A stretch of DNA of 64,000 nt from GCA-2748575 sp965222725 (GCA_965222725.1 OZ244969.1:4464001-4528000); one strand, 5' to 3'. Shown: positions 34,801 through 44,265, counted from the first letter of the stretch. Numbers and translations are program-made. Notes: a model not told the origin generated them from the sequence alone.

Positions 34801-36768
34801 TTAGTTGGTTTTTATTGCAGGCTTGTTATTGCCAGTGTTGCTACTACTGTTACTTCCACTCCCGCTGGTGTAGCGGTACCCCATACTCAGAATGCGCAAG
34901 GCAAACCGTGGCATAAACCAGTGGGCGAGCTGCACCATCCGGGCGAAAGGCGTCATAATGCGTACCGGCCGCTTTTTCATGGCCCGCAGTATCATGCCGG
35001 CAGCCGCCTTGGGTGACAGGGCCGGGGTATGTTTGTAGGTTTCCGTAGGTGCAATCATGTCGGTACGCACCAGGGGCATGTAAACCGTAGAGAAACTGAC
35101 CCCATCCTGGCGCACTTCACCCGCCGCCACTTTACAGAATTCGTCAAATGCGGCTTTACTGGCCAGATAAGCTGAAAACCGGGGAGAATGGAGCGGTACA
35201 CCAATACTGGATACATGAATGATATGACCCTGCTTTTCTTCCCGCATGCGGGGCAGTAACCCCATGGTAATGCGCAGCGCGCCAAAGTAATTCAGCTGCA
35301 TGGTACGTTCAAAATCGTGCAGGCGATTCTGAGACTTGGCCAGCGAGCGGCGAATACTGCGCCCGGCATTATTTACCAATATGTCTACCGGTGGTTCCTT
35401 CTCCAGGCGTTTGATCAGGCGATCCACTGATTTTTCACTGGTAAGATCACAGGGAAAAATCTGCGCCCTGCCCCCATCCAGACTGATTTCCTTGCGCAGC
35501 TCTTCCAGCTTGTCTTCCGAGCGGGCTACCAGCAACACAATGGCTTTTTCCCGGGCGACCGCCTTTGCCAACGCCTTGCCAATTCCACTGCTGGCGCCGG
35601 TAATCAGCACTCGCTTGTCCGCCAGGTCTGGTGTCCAGCGTTTTTTTCTGCCACCAGAATTTCCGCCGCGCTTGCGGGGCGCCAGATTATTCCACCAGTA
35701 ACGCCATATCACTTCCGCGTAATCAGGCAAGTCGGGGCACTGGACAGGCGTACCGGCCAGTTGATTATCTGTGTTGGTGCTGTCGAAGGTGGTCTCCCAC
35801 TCCATAATGTCCAGTGCAGAGGCGGGTATACCGGTTTTTTCAAAAAAAGTTTGCCGGGACACCTCACCATAGGGCGCGTTGCGGATAAGTGCCGACGTAC
35901 CTTTGATCAATCCCGATGAAACCGGCTTTGGCAAAGTCACCGCAAAGTGGGGTGCATTCGCATACCGGGCGAATATATTAATCACTTCGCACAGTTTGTA
36001 GGGTCGCGGCCCTACCAGATGAAAGGTGTTTTCCTTCACCTCTTTCTGATGTGAAATTTCATCAATGGCGGCGACAACATAGTCCACCGGTACAATGGTC
36101 ATCATGCCTGAATCCACGCCTACCAGGGGCAACCATTTGGGCAGCATGGCTTTCATCAGCAACAGCAAAGGAAACATATAGTAAGGGCCGTCGATCTTAT
36201 CGATTTCGCCGGTTCGGGAATCACCCACCACAATCCCGGGGCGATAAATTCTGAAACTTACCTGCGCCTCCCGGCGTACCACTGCCTCGGACTCGTATTT
36301 GGTTTGGTAGTAGGGATGGTTAAGGGATTGCCCTTCGTTGAACATGCTTTCGGAAAATTTTCCACGATAGTTGCCACCGGTAACGGCGATGGAACTGACA
36401 TGATGCAATTCAGCACCTATGCGGTTTGTCAGGTCCACCACATGCCGGGTTCCCTCCACATTGATTTTCTGTGCTTCGGCGTCGGTCATGTTCATATCGT
36501 ACAGCGCAGCCAGGTGATAGACCTTGCCCACGGCCCCGGTCAGCTCCGCCAGCTGGGTTTGATTGATACCCAGCATTGGCTCGCAAATGTCACCTACCAA
36601 AGGTTTGATCCGCTCTTTATGATCATTCCAACGGGACCGGCACAGTTTTTCAAAATTGCCCAGCGACTGGGCCCGAACCAGCACCAGCACGGTTTCACCC
36701 CGGTGCAGTAATTTGTCGATCAGCCGCTTGCCGATAAAGCCGGTACCACCGGTTACTAACGCGGTCAT
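34801..36768 (-). CDS. Two-domain fatty acyl-CoA reductase (FACR type)
   Basis: A 655-residue enzyme with two Rossmann domains. The first (1-360) has TGGTGFIG and the active-site Tyr-Lys in YYQTKYESE, like extended SDRs. The second (about 385-620) has TGASSGIG, NNAGRSIRRSL and YLASKAA. Order, length and segments such as DGPYYMF, MTIVPVDYVV and RLHDFERTMQLNYFG match the Marinobacter fatty acyl-CoA reductase that makes fatty alcohols for wax esters. The reaction would be acyl-CoA to alcohol with NADPH. The ATG overlaps the preceding stop by 4 bp, and AGGGG lies upstream. The Ser/Asn/Gly-rich C-terminal tail is unusual. Confidence 0.88.
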   Translation of the reverse strand: MTALVTGGTGFIGKRLIDKLLHRGETVLVLVRAQSLGNFEKLCRSRWNDHKERIKPLVGDICEPMLGINQTQLAELTGAVGKVYHLAALYDMNMTDAEAQKINVEGTRHVVDLTNRIGAELHHVSSIAVTGGNYRGKFSESMFNEGQSLNHPYYQTKYESEAVVRREAQVSFRIYRPGIVVGDSRTGEIDKIDGPYYMFPLLLLMKAMLPKWLPLVGVDSGMMTIVPVDYVVAAIDEISHQKEVKENTFHLVGPRPYKLCEVINIFARYANAPHFAVTLPKPVSSGLIKGTSALIRNAPYGEVSRQTFFEKTGIPASALDIMEWETTFDSTNTDNQLAGTPVQCPDLPDYAEVIWRYWWNNLAPRKRGGNSGGRKKRWTPDLADKRVLITGASSGIGKALAKAVAREKAIVLLVARSEDKLEELRKEISLDGGRAQIFPCDLTSEKSVDRLIKRLEKEPPVDILVNNAGRSIRRSLAKSQNRLHDFERTMQLNYFGALRITMGLLPRMREEKQGHIIHVSSIGVPLHSPRFSAYLASKAAFDEFCKVAAGEVRQDGVSFSTVYMPLVRTDMIAPTETYKHTPALSPKAAAGMILRAMKKRPVRIMTPFARMVQLAHWFMPRFALRILSMGYRYTSGSGSNSSSNTGNNKPAIKTN

Positions 36769-38339
36769 AGTTGTCCCCTTGTGTCAGTTGCTGCAATTTG
36801 CTGGTATTGCTCCATAAAGGCTGCAAAATCTTTTCGAAAAGCGCGTTGTACGGAAAAAAACAATTGCTCCATTTCCTGCGATGCGGTTTCATCCGGCACT
36901 ACCCGGTTATTCACAATCCCCATACCCATGCGCACAAAAGGATTATCAAGCGCCACAAAGTAACCGGTGGCGGTGCTGCGCATCACATGCTTTTGACCGG
37001 TGTTGTGTAATACCAGAGAACCGTTAATACCGTTACTGCAGGCAATATCAAGAAACTCACCGACAATGCCGGCAATATTGCTGGGAATCACTGCATCAAT
37101 CAGAGACGTGGGGACGATATCCAGAAAGGCTCCTGCCACGCTTACCTGCGGAGGCTGATGGATACTGGCTTCGATTTGGGCGGAGTCTTTAAAAGGTGTA
37201 AAAGCAATATCCATGGACAGGTTACTCACACGGGTTTTAACGCCATACACATCAATATCGGCCTGAATATCCGCCGTTAACTTTGTCGGTTCGCCATCCA
37301 GGTACTGCACTTTGTCCCGCAGCAGCTTTCCATTGGCCACCGGCACCATGCCACCATTGGACAGGGTTGCCTGTAGCTCCAGGGATTTTTCAGCGCTGTC
37401 CAGCGTCAGGGTTACCAAGGTGCCGTGCTCGTCATTCACCTTCACTGTGAACCGGGCAATATCATGCAGATCACTCAGGTAACTGGCTAACCGGGGATAG
37501 AAGGTTGCCAGGGCTTTATCGTCGATACGGAATTTCGCCTTGTAACTGCGGTAATCTTTGCCGGCAAGATCTTCAGCCAGAATACTGTCGGCAATCAGGA
37601 ACTGCCCTAACTGTTTTACCAGGTTGGGGTATGCCATCCAGAATGGCAGCAGAAACTTTACATCTCGGTCCGGCAGTTCCGGAGACTGGCGCTTGATATC
37701 TCCGGCGACCACCTGGTGTTTTAGTGTCTGGAAAGGTGAATAAAACTGCTGGCTATTACTGGAACCCAGTAGCAGGGCTTCCTGTGCTGCCGCCTGAACC
37801 GATTGCCATCCGGACGCCCCTACACCCAGCGAAAACTTGCCACTCAAGGCGTATTGACTGGTAAAGCCACCGGACTTGAGATGAGTCACTTTAAAGGTCA
37901 GATCACTGTCGCCGAGCTTGAGTGTGTCCTTATGCTGGGCCGTACCCTCGTTCACCATGGATACTGCATAGGTATCGCTCAGCCAGCGGCCATTCACCTG
38001 CAGTGCCCGGCTGTTGCCATCGGCAATGGGCAGGCGCTGGTACAATTGCTTGAGATTAAAATTCTCCAGCGATGCCCACATGTCATCCACAAAGGCCTGG
38101 GTCTGCTTGTCGTACAGGGTGTTGTTCACCATGGTGTTTTGCAGTTCGGTGAACAATTGAAAACGTTCCGAAGCCAGGTGGGGATCGCCGTCGCCCACCA
38201 GCTGAATCAACGGCCGCCAGGCCGGATCAACCGGTTTGGTAACACCGGGGGTTTTAGTGGTTGCTTGTTCTGCCGTGGCACCCACACCTGCGGGCAGCGC
38301 CAGCAGAAAAGCGCTGCCAACGATTAACGATAAGCGCAT
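36765..38339 (-). CDS. Secreted protein of unknown function upstream of the acyl-CoA reductase
   Basis: A 524-residue protein with a signal peptide (MRLSLIVGSAFLLALPAGVGA), so periplasmic or outer-membrane associated. The mature part mixes beta-rich stretches (DTYAVSMVNEG, VKVNDEHGTLVTLTLDS, LTADIQADIDVYGVK) with amphipathic helices. I recognise no named family, though large lipid-binding folds look similar. The ATG at 38339 is preferred over the start 18 codons earlier, because the longer form would read through the operator repeats. It is the first gene of the reductase operon and probably helps handle lipids at the envelope. Confidence 0.75.
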   Translation of the reverse strand: MRLSLIVGSAFLLALPAGVGATAEQATTKTPGVTKPVDPAWRPLIQLVGDGDPHLASERFQLFTELQNTMVNNTLYDKQTQAFVDDMWASLENFNLKQLYQRLPIADGNSRALQVNGRWLSDTYAVSMVNEGTAQHKDTLKLGDSDLTFKVTHLKSGGFTSQYALSGKFSLGVGASGWQSVQAAAQEALLLGSSNSQQFYSPFQTLKHQVVAGDIKRQSPELPDRDVKFLLPFWMAYPNLVKQLGQFLIADSILAEDLAGKDYRSYKAKFRIDDKALATFYPRLASYLSDLHDIARFTVKVNDEHGTLVTLTLDSAEKSLELQATLSNGGMVPVANGKLLRDKVQYLDGEPTKLTADIQADIDVYGVKTRVSNLSMDIAFTPFKDSAQIEASIHQPPQVSVAGAFLDIVPTSLIDAVIPSNIAGIVGEFLDIACSNGINGSLVLHNTGQKHVMRSTATGYFVALDNPFVRMGMGIVNNRVVPDETASQEMEQLFFSVQRAFRKDFAAFMEQYQQIAATDTRGQL

Positions 38340-38362
38340 AGTCAGAATCCTTTTGTTATTTG

Positions 38363-38400
38363 TTACTCTTGGGTAACAACTGCAAGTTACCACCGAGTAA
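38363..38400. promoter_or_regulatory. Second pair of TTAC-N6-GTAA operators, before the acyl-CoA reductase operon
   Basis: TTACTCTTGGGTAA (38363-38376, extended to TGTTAC..GTAACA arms) and TTACCACCGAGTAA (38387-38400) lie 24-61 bp before the start of the first gene. The second repeat is nearly the same as the one at 33230-33243 (12 of 14 positions). This ties the operon to the TetR regulator 5 kb away. Confidence 0.75.
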
Positions 38401-38564
38401 GTTTTTTAAAAAGGATTATGGAGCACCAGCGTCGCGTCTCCAGAGCCAATCAGAAGAGTCACTCAGAACAGCCAACCGGAAAAGCAGACAGCAAAAATCC
38501 CAGCGCAGGCACTGTGATGCATGAAAGAAATAACAGAAGATTTATATTTAGAAGGGAGGAAAAC

Positions 38565-38640
<76 letters not shown>

Positions 38641-38708
38641 TCTGACGTATGACGTGGGCGCGAATTCTACGGCCATGATCCGTCTGCGTCAACTAAAAGC
38701 GTTGATCT

Positions 38709-39755
38709 TCAGGCAGTTTTTTCGATCAACGCCGGTTTTACCGCATCTTCACTGATGTAACCGTGGGCCACAAACCAGTCCACCGCATCCCGCAGGCTTT
38801 CTTCAATGGGGCGGGTTGGCAGCCCCAGTTCGCGGCGGGCCTTGCTGGCATCGGCTACCAGGCCGTTGTTGGCGATCTCCAGTTCCACCGGGGTGGTGAA
38901 GGGAGGCTTTTTCAGAACACCCCGCTCTGCCAGCGCCACGCTCAGTTTGGCCATGGGCCGCAGCCAGTTGGGTTTAACGTGAACCACCGGGCGTTTAAGG
39001 TGATAAATCCGCAGCAGGCGCCGTACCACATCCTGGTGAGTGTAGTTCTCTCCCCCCAGAATATAGCTTTCGCCGGTACGGCCTTTTTCATAGGCCAGCA
39101 AATGCCCCAGGGCACAATCCCGCACATCCACGTAATTGGAGTCGGTATCAATGCTAAGCATAAAAGGCGTATTGAAGGCTTCCACCAGCACCCGCCCCGT
39201 GGGTGTGGGGCCGTAGTCCCCCGGCCCTACCGGGCAGGTGGGACACACAATCACAATATCCAGCCCATGGAGCTTGCTGTAGGCTTCCGCCAGCTTGGCA
39301 GACTCGTATTTGGTGCGGGAATAATAGCTGTAACCCAGCGCAAACGGTGATTGTTCTGTGCAGGCGGTATCCAGCCCCTGCCCCGCAAAGCAGGCAAAGG
39401 AACTGGTAAACACCACCCGCTTCACTCCGGCACGGGTGCAGGCCTCAAACACATTACGGGTGCCATCCACATTCACCCGCTGCATTACGGACATATCCGG
39501 CAGCCACAGTGCGTAGACTGCCGCCAGGTGGAACACCACATCACAACCGGCAACCGCTTTATCCAGCGAATCCGGACGGGTGACATCGCCGGTTACCAGC
39601 TCTACGTCCAGACCTTTCAGGTTAACCAGATTATCGTTTGGCAGGTGCATTACCCGGACTTTGGTGTCCGGGTAGCGTTCCAGCAGGGCTTTTACCACGT
39701 GGGAACCAATAAAACCGGCTCCCCCGGTAACAAGAACTTGTTTGGGCTGTTCCAT
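38709..39755 (-). CDS. NAD(P)-dependent epimerase/dehydratase (dihydroflavonol-reductase-like extended SDR)
   Basis: A 348-residue extended SDR with cofactor motif TGGAGFIGSH and active-site Tyr-Lys in YYSRTKYESAK. The catalytic Ser/Thr sits in FTSSFACF, and the PTCPVGPGDYGPTPTG segment is typical of the reductase/epimerase group that includes hopanoid-associated HpnA. The substrate may be a sugar, a sterol-like 3-hydroxy group or a long-chain hydroxyl; the sequence does not decide. It lies 30 bp downstream of an HSL-type esterase on the same strand. Confidence 0.85.
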   Translation of the reverse strand: MEQPKQVLVTGGAGFIGSHVVKALLERYPDTKVRVMHLPNDNLVNLKGLDVELVTGDVTRPDSLDKAVAGCDVVFHLAAVYALWLPDMSVMQRVNVDGTRNVFEACTRAGVKRVVFTSSFACFAGQGLDTACTEQSPFALGYSYYSRTKYESAKLAEAYSKLHGLDIVIVCPTCPVGPGDYGPTPTGRVLVEAFNTPFMLSIDTDSNYVDVRDCALGHLLAYEKGRTGESYILGGENYTHQDVVRRLLRIYHLKRPVVHVKPNWLRPMAKLSVALAERGVLKKPPFTTPVELEIANNGLVADASKARRELGLPTRPIEESLRDAVDWFVAHGYISEDAVKPALIEKTA

Positions 39756-39785
39756 TGCTCACTCTCTGAATGAATTTTTGACTGA

Positions 39786-40778
39786 TCACACCGGCTGAAT
39801 CGCGGGGCCGGGCACCACATCAGCCACCGGCTGCAGTGGTTCGACATCGGCTATCGGCACCTCGCCACGCACCCGATGCATAAACTGACCAATTTCCCGC
39901 AGCGACTGGTTACTCTGGGGTACCAGGCCGGCAAACAACTGAAACACATGGGGCGCACCAGGCCATACTTTCAGATCCACTGCGACGCCACTGGCTTTTG
40001 CCTTGGCAGCAAAGCGGGTGGAATCACTGAGCAGTACCTCGTTATCACCGACATGAATCAGCAACGGCGGCAGCCCCTCCAGATCGGCAAAGATCGGGGA
40101 CAGGCGCGGGTCTTCCAGGCGCATACCATTGGCATGCAACCGCGCTGCATGGCGAACCTTGCGGGAAGGAATCATGGGATCATTCTTGCGATTGAAACGC
40201 ATGGAATCCCCTTTCGCGGTCAGGTCCGTCCAGGGAGACAGACACACACCACCGGCCGGCAGGGGCAGTTGCTTGTCGCGGATTGCCAGCAGCGTTACCA
40301 GGGTCAGGTTGCCGCCGGCGGAATCTCCGGCAATTACAATCTTGGCAGGATCAATCCCCTGCTCCAGCAACCACTGATAGCTGTGCAATGCATCTTCCAG
40401 CGCGTAGGGATAAGGGTATTCGGGAGACTTGCGATAGTTAATGGCGAGCACACGGGTTTGGCCATAGCGAACCAGCCGGGTGGTCATGTTTCTGTGAGTG
40501 ATTGGCGAACCGACGATATAGCCGCCGCCATGAAGATAGAGCACTACCTTGTCCTGGGTTTCGGGGGAATTTTTTTGGGAAGACACCCATTCGCCCTGGA
40601 ACTTGCCAAAGCACTGAGGCTCGATGGCAACATGCCCCGGAATCGGTAGTAAAGAAGCCGCACCGCACAATAAAGGCCTGCGCTGACTGATTTTATTGGG
40701 GTGCATGCTCATATACTGAATAGCGGGTTTTACCACTGCACGCAGCACACCGTTCATCATCACCAGCTGTGAACTCAT
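39786..40778 (-). CDS. Alpha/beta hydrolase, hormone-sensitive-lipase family esterase
   Basis: A 330-residue esterase with the HSL-family oxyanion motif HGGGYIVG and nucleophile elbow GDSAGG. A late Asp in HVGDNEVL and the His in GAPHVFQLF complete the triad. It should cleave short to medium acyl esters. The ATG at 40778 is chosen because GGAGGG lies 5 nt before it; the upstream ATG 35 codons earlier lacks such a site. The downstream epimerase gene is probably in the same transcript. Confidence 0.92.
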   Translation of the reverse strand: MSSQLVMMNGVLRAVVKPAIQYMSMHPNKISQRRPLLCGAASLLPIPGHVAIEPQCFGKFQGEWVSSQKNSPETQDKVVLYLHGGGYIVGSPITHRNMTTRLVRYGQTRVLAINYRKSPEYPYPYALEDALHSYQWLLEQGIDPAKIVIAGDSAGGNLTLVTLLAIRDKQLPLPAGGVCLSPWTDLTAKGDSMRFNRKNDPMIPSRKVRHAARLHANGMRLEDPRLSPIFADLEGLPPLLIHVGDNEVLLSDSTRFAAKAKASGVAVDLKVWPGAPHVFQLFAGLVPQSNQSLREIGQFMHRVRGEVPIADVEPLQPVADVVPGPAIQPV

Positions 40779-41197
40779 TTTTACCCTCCTGCAATCCACC
40801 GCGTAATGGCTGATCTCTTGCGGATCTTTCAATACTGCCTGCAATGCTGCTTGCTGCAGTCTTGCGCCATCACGCCGTCTCACCAGACCGGCACCCGTCC
40901 CGGGTCCACAGGTCGTTTCTTATATTTCTCGCCTTACCCGCTATTGTTGTTTTAACGCTTTAACGTTGAATAGCTCCCTGGTTTTCCTTCCCTTAAGAAT
41001 CACACCTAAAAAATCACGGGCTTCTGATCCGATTGTCGAACATAGAACCCGTGAGTCACAATCAAATCAAGTATGTGAAGTTTTTCCGGATTGCACAAGT
41101 AGAAGTTAATTAACACTTTGTATACAGCAAAGGGTTCGCGAATCCCCCGGCGATGGTTTAAAATCGGCGCCTTTTTCGGGCAATCGAGCAGTAATTT
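40779..41197. other. 419-bp divergent intergenic region, esterase operon and rimO
   Basis: No gene is supported. A 7-bp inverted repeat, TCACGGG at 41014-41020 and CCCGTGA at 41048-41054, is separated by 27 bp. A possible -10 box TAAAAT lies at 41159-41164, about 34 bp before rimO, with no good -35 partner. No TTAC-N6-GTAA site was found here, so these genes are probably outside the TetR regulon. Confidence 0.5.
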
Positions 41198-42514
41198 ATG
41201 AGTGATAAAAAAGTCGGCCTGATCTCCCTGGGCTGCCCCAAGGCCCTGGTGGATTCCGAACGCATCATTACCCAGCTGAAACTGGATGGCTACGACATAG
41301 TACCCACCTATGAAGACGCCGACGTGGTGGTAGTGAATACCTGTGGCTTTATTGACGAAGCCAAGCAGGAATCCCTGGATGCCATCGGCGAAGCCCTGAA
41401 AGAAAACGGCAAAGTGATAGTTACCGGCTGTATGGGCAAAGATGCCGACAAGATCACCGCCGTTCACCCCAATGTATTGAGCGTTACCGGCCCCCACGCA
41501 TACGAAGAAGTGGTGGGTGCAGTCCACCAGTACGTACCCCAGGAACGCCGGCACGACCCTTATACTGACCTGGTGCCGCCTCAGGGTATCAAGCTCACAC
41601 CGCGGCATTACTCCTATCTGAAGATTTCCGAAGGCTGCAATCACCGCTGCAGTTTTTGCATTATCCCCTCATTAAGAGGGGATCTTGTGAGCCGTCCCAT
41701 TGGCGAGGTGCTGGACGAAGCCGAGGGCCTGATCCGCAGCGGCGTGAACGAGCTGCTGGTGATTTCCCAGGACACCAGCGCCTACGGCGTGGACACCAAA
41801 TACCGCACCGGGTTCTGGCAGGGCCGCCCGGTGAAAACCAAAATGCAGCAATTGTGTGAGGAACTGGGCAGCATGGGCGCCTGGGTGCGCCTGCACTACG
41901 TGTACCCCTACCCCCACGTGGACGACATTATTCCCCTGATGGCCGACGGCAAGATTCTGCCCTATCTGGATATCCCCCTACAGCACGGCAGCCGTGAGGT
42001 GCTGAAAGCCATGAAGCGCCCGGCGGCCACCGAAAACACCTTGGAGCGAATCCGCCGCTGGCGGGAAATCTGCCCTGACATTACCCTGCGTTCCACCTTT
42101 ATTGTGGGCTTTCCCGGTGAGACCGAGGCCCATTTTGAGGAACTGCTGGACTTTATCCAGGAAGCCCAGCTGGACCGCGTAGGCTGTTTCAAATATTCGC
42201 CGGTAGAAGGCGCCCCCGCCAACGCACTGGCCAACCCGGTGCCGGACGAAGTGAAACAGGAGCGTTTTGAGCGCTTTATGGCCATTCAGCAGCAGATCAG
42301 CGCCAACAAGCTGAAAGCCAAAATTGATAAGGTCATTGAAGTGGTGGTGGATGAAGTGGACGAAGAAGGCGCCATTGCCCGTTCCCACGCCGATGCACCA
42401 GAGATCGACGGCCTGGTTTACCTGAACGGAGAGGCTGAATTACAACCAGGAGATGTATTGAACGCTAAAGTTTTTCAGTCCGATGAGTACGATCTTTGGG
42501 CAACCCCTATCTGA
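41198..42514 (+). CDS. rimO: RimO, ribosomal protein S12 methylthiotransferase
   Basis: A 438-residue radical SAM enzyme that adds a methylthio group to an aspartate of ribosomal protein S12. The N-terminal UPF0004 domain has three Cys for one FeS cluster (SLGCPKALVDSE, NTCGF, VTGCMG). The radical SAM domain has CNHRCSFCIIP, and a TRAM domain ends the protein (about 375-438, VDEEGAIARSHADAPEIDG). All motifs are intact and the length is typical. It is monocistronic, with a hairpin after the stop. Confidence 0.97.
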   Translation: MSDKKVGLISLGCPKALVDSERIITQLKLDGYDIVPTYEDADVVVVNTCGFIDEAKQESLDAIGEALKENGKVIVTGCMGKDADKITAVHPNVLSVTGPHAYEEVVGAVHQYVPQERRHDPYTDLVPPQGIKLTPRHYSYLKISEGCNHRCSFCIIPSLRGDLVSRPIGEVLDEAEGLIRSGVNELLVISQDTSAYGVDTKYRTGFWQGRPVKTKMQQLCEELGSMGAWVRLHYVYPYPHVDDIIPLMADGKILPYLDIPLQHGSREVLKAMKRPAATENTLERIRRWREICPDITLRSTFIVGFPGETEAHFEELLDFIQEAQLDRVGCFKYSPVEGAPANALANPVPDEVKQERFERFMAIQQQISANKLKAKIDKVIEVVVDEVDEEGAIARSHADAPEIDGLVYLNGEAELQPGDVLNAKVFQSDEYDLWATPI

Positions 42515-42530
42515 AAAAAGTCTAAAAAAC

Positions 42531-42572
42531 CCGGCAGTCATCACCTAAAGCCATTAGTTTTAGGGCTGCCGG
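42531..42572 (+). terminator. Nested hairpin after rimO, possible terminator
   Basis: Outer stem CCGGCAG (42531-42537) pairs with CTGCCGG (42566-42572), and an inner stem CCTAAA (42544-42549) pairs with TTTAGG (42559-42564). It begins 16 bp after the rimO stop. The following sequence is only TTAATTT, so termination may be weak. Confidence 0.55.
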
Positions 42573-42716
42573 TTAATTTAGAGATCTAAATTTGTTATCC
42601 TTCTTTTCTCTTTGGCGGTAGATAGCCGCCGCAATCTCGTTGAAGCCTCTACAAACTGGTTTGTTTCGCAAGCCAACAGTGTGCTTTTGTTCGCCCAAAA
42701 CTGAAGGAACTTTTAC

Positions 42717-44081
42717 GTGAATCAAGCGATTAACATAAAAAACTTAACTCAGTTTGAAGCCAGACCCTTTAAAGTGTACACACACCGGCAGCTGGATAAG
42801 ATCGCGGCGCTGGACCGCCTCAGTGAAGAGCAGCGCTTTGAAATGAAGGTGGTTTCTTCAATTCTTCCTTTTCGCGTTAACGACTACGTTATCGACGAAC
42901 TCATCGACTGGGACCAGGTACCTAACGATCCCATGTTCCAGCTGACCTTTCCGCAAAAGGACATGCTGGCACCAGAAGCCTTTGACCGGGTGGCTGAACT
43001 GATTCGCAACGATGCCCCCAAAGAAGAACTGAAAACCGCTATCGACGAAGTGCGTGCCGATCTGAACCCCCACCCGGCAGGTCAGATGGAGCTGAACGTT
43101 CCCAAAATCGGCGAAGAAGCCCTGCCCGGCATGCAGCACAAGTATCGCGAAACCGTGCTTTTCTTTCCCAGCCAGGGGCAGGTTTGCCACTCCTATTGCA
43201 CCTTCTGCTTCCGCTGGGCCCAGTTTATTGGCGACAACGATCTGAAATTCGCCGCCAAGGAAGCCTCCAAGCTGCACGAATACCTGAAAGAACATACGGA
43301 AGTCACCGACCTGCTGATTACCGGTGGCGACCCCATGGTAATGAAAACCAAAAACCTGCAGCAGTATCTGGAACCCCTGATGCAGCCGGAGTTCGATCAT
43401 ATCCAGACGATTCGCATCGGTTCCAAGGCTTTGACCTTCTGGCCTTACCGTTTTGTCAGCGACCAGGACAGCGCCGAGTTGCTGGATCTGTTCGAAGCGC
43501 TGGTGGACAAGGGCAAGCACGTTGCATTAATGGGCCACTACAACCACTGGAAGGAACTGACCACACCCATCGCCCGCGAAGCCATTCGCCGGGTGCGTGC
43601 CACCGGCGCGGAAATCCGCAGCCAGGGCCCGCTGTTGAACAACATCAATAACAATGCTGACGACTGGTCCCATATGTGGAAAGAGCAGGTCAAGCTGGGC
43701 ATTATTCCCTACTACATGTTTGTGGAGCGGGACACCGGCGCCAAACGCTACTTTGAAGTGCCCCTGGCCCGTGCCTGGGACGTATACCGTGAAGCCATGA
43801 AGAACGTCAGTGGCCTGGGCCGCACCGCCCGTGGCCCTTCCATGAGTGCCGACCCCGGCAAAGTGGAGATTCAGGGCGTAACGGAGATTCATGGCGAAAA
43901 GGTATTTGTGTTGCGCTTTATTCAGGGCCGCAATCCCGATTGGGTTCAGCGTCCTTTCTTTGCTAAATATGATGAGGAAGCCACCTGGCTGAATCACCTC
44001 AAGCCAGCTTTCGGGGAAGAGAAGTTCTTCTTTGAGGACGAGTTTGAAGCCATGAAAAAACAGGTGGGCATGCAAAACTGA
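42717..44081 (+). CDS. KamA family radical SAM protein (lysine 2,3-aminomutase-like)
   Basis: A 454-residue radical SAM enzyme of the KamA family. The cluster motif is CHSYCTFCFRW and the SAM-binding motif is LITGGDPM. The N-terminal part resembles the helical leader of lysine 2,3-aminomutase, which moves an amino group between carbons 2 and 3. The Gly-rich PLP-lysine motif of clostridial enzymes (PGGGGK) is not evident; the nearest segment is SADPGKVEIQG. The amino acid substrate, or even PLP use, is therefore uncertain. The GTG at 42717 has AAGGAA 8 nt upstream, and a clear terminator follows the gene. Confidence 0.85.
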   Translation: MNQAINIKNLTQFEARPFKVYTHRQLDKIAALDRLSEEQRFEMKVVSSILPFRVNDYVIDELIDWDQVPNDPMFQLTFPQKDMLAPEAFDRVAELIRNDAPKEELKTAIDEVRADLNPHPAGQMELNVPKIGEEALPGMQHKYRETVLFFPSQGQVCHSYCTFCFRWAQFIGDNDLKFAAKEASKLHEYLKEHTEVTDLLITGGDPMVMKTKNLQQYLEPLMQPEFDHIQTIRIGSKALTFWPYRFVSDQDSAELLDLFEALVDKGKHVALMGHYNHWKELTTPIAREAIRRVRATGAEIRSQGPLLNNINNNADDWSHMWKEQVKLGIIPYYMFVERDTGAKRYFEVPLARAWDVYREAMKNVSGLGRTARGPSMSADPGKVEIQGVTEIHGEKVFVLRFIQGRNPDWVQRPFFAKYDEEATWLNHLKPAFGEEKFFFEDEFEAMKKQVGMQN

Positions 44082-44132
44082 TCCTGTACCACGGCAGTGC
44101 ATAACGGCCGTTACCCCGTCCTGAACAAGCCG

Positions 44133-44161
44133 AAAGCCTGATAGCAATATTAGGCTTTTTT
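44133..44161 (+). terminator. Rho-independent terminator of the KamA-like gene
   Basis: AAAGCCT (44133-44139) pairs with AGGCTTT (44152-44158) across a 12-nt loop, and the run of T continues to 44161. It lies about 50 bp after the stop. Confidence 0.8.
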
Positions 44162-44265
44162 GGTTTATACCGCGCCCTCACGCTGCTTTTTGGCATCTGA
44201 GGTCAAAACTCCCCCGCCCTGGTCCGCTAAACTTTTGCCAACAATAACAAAAAAGGAACTCAGGG

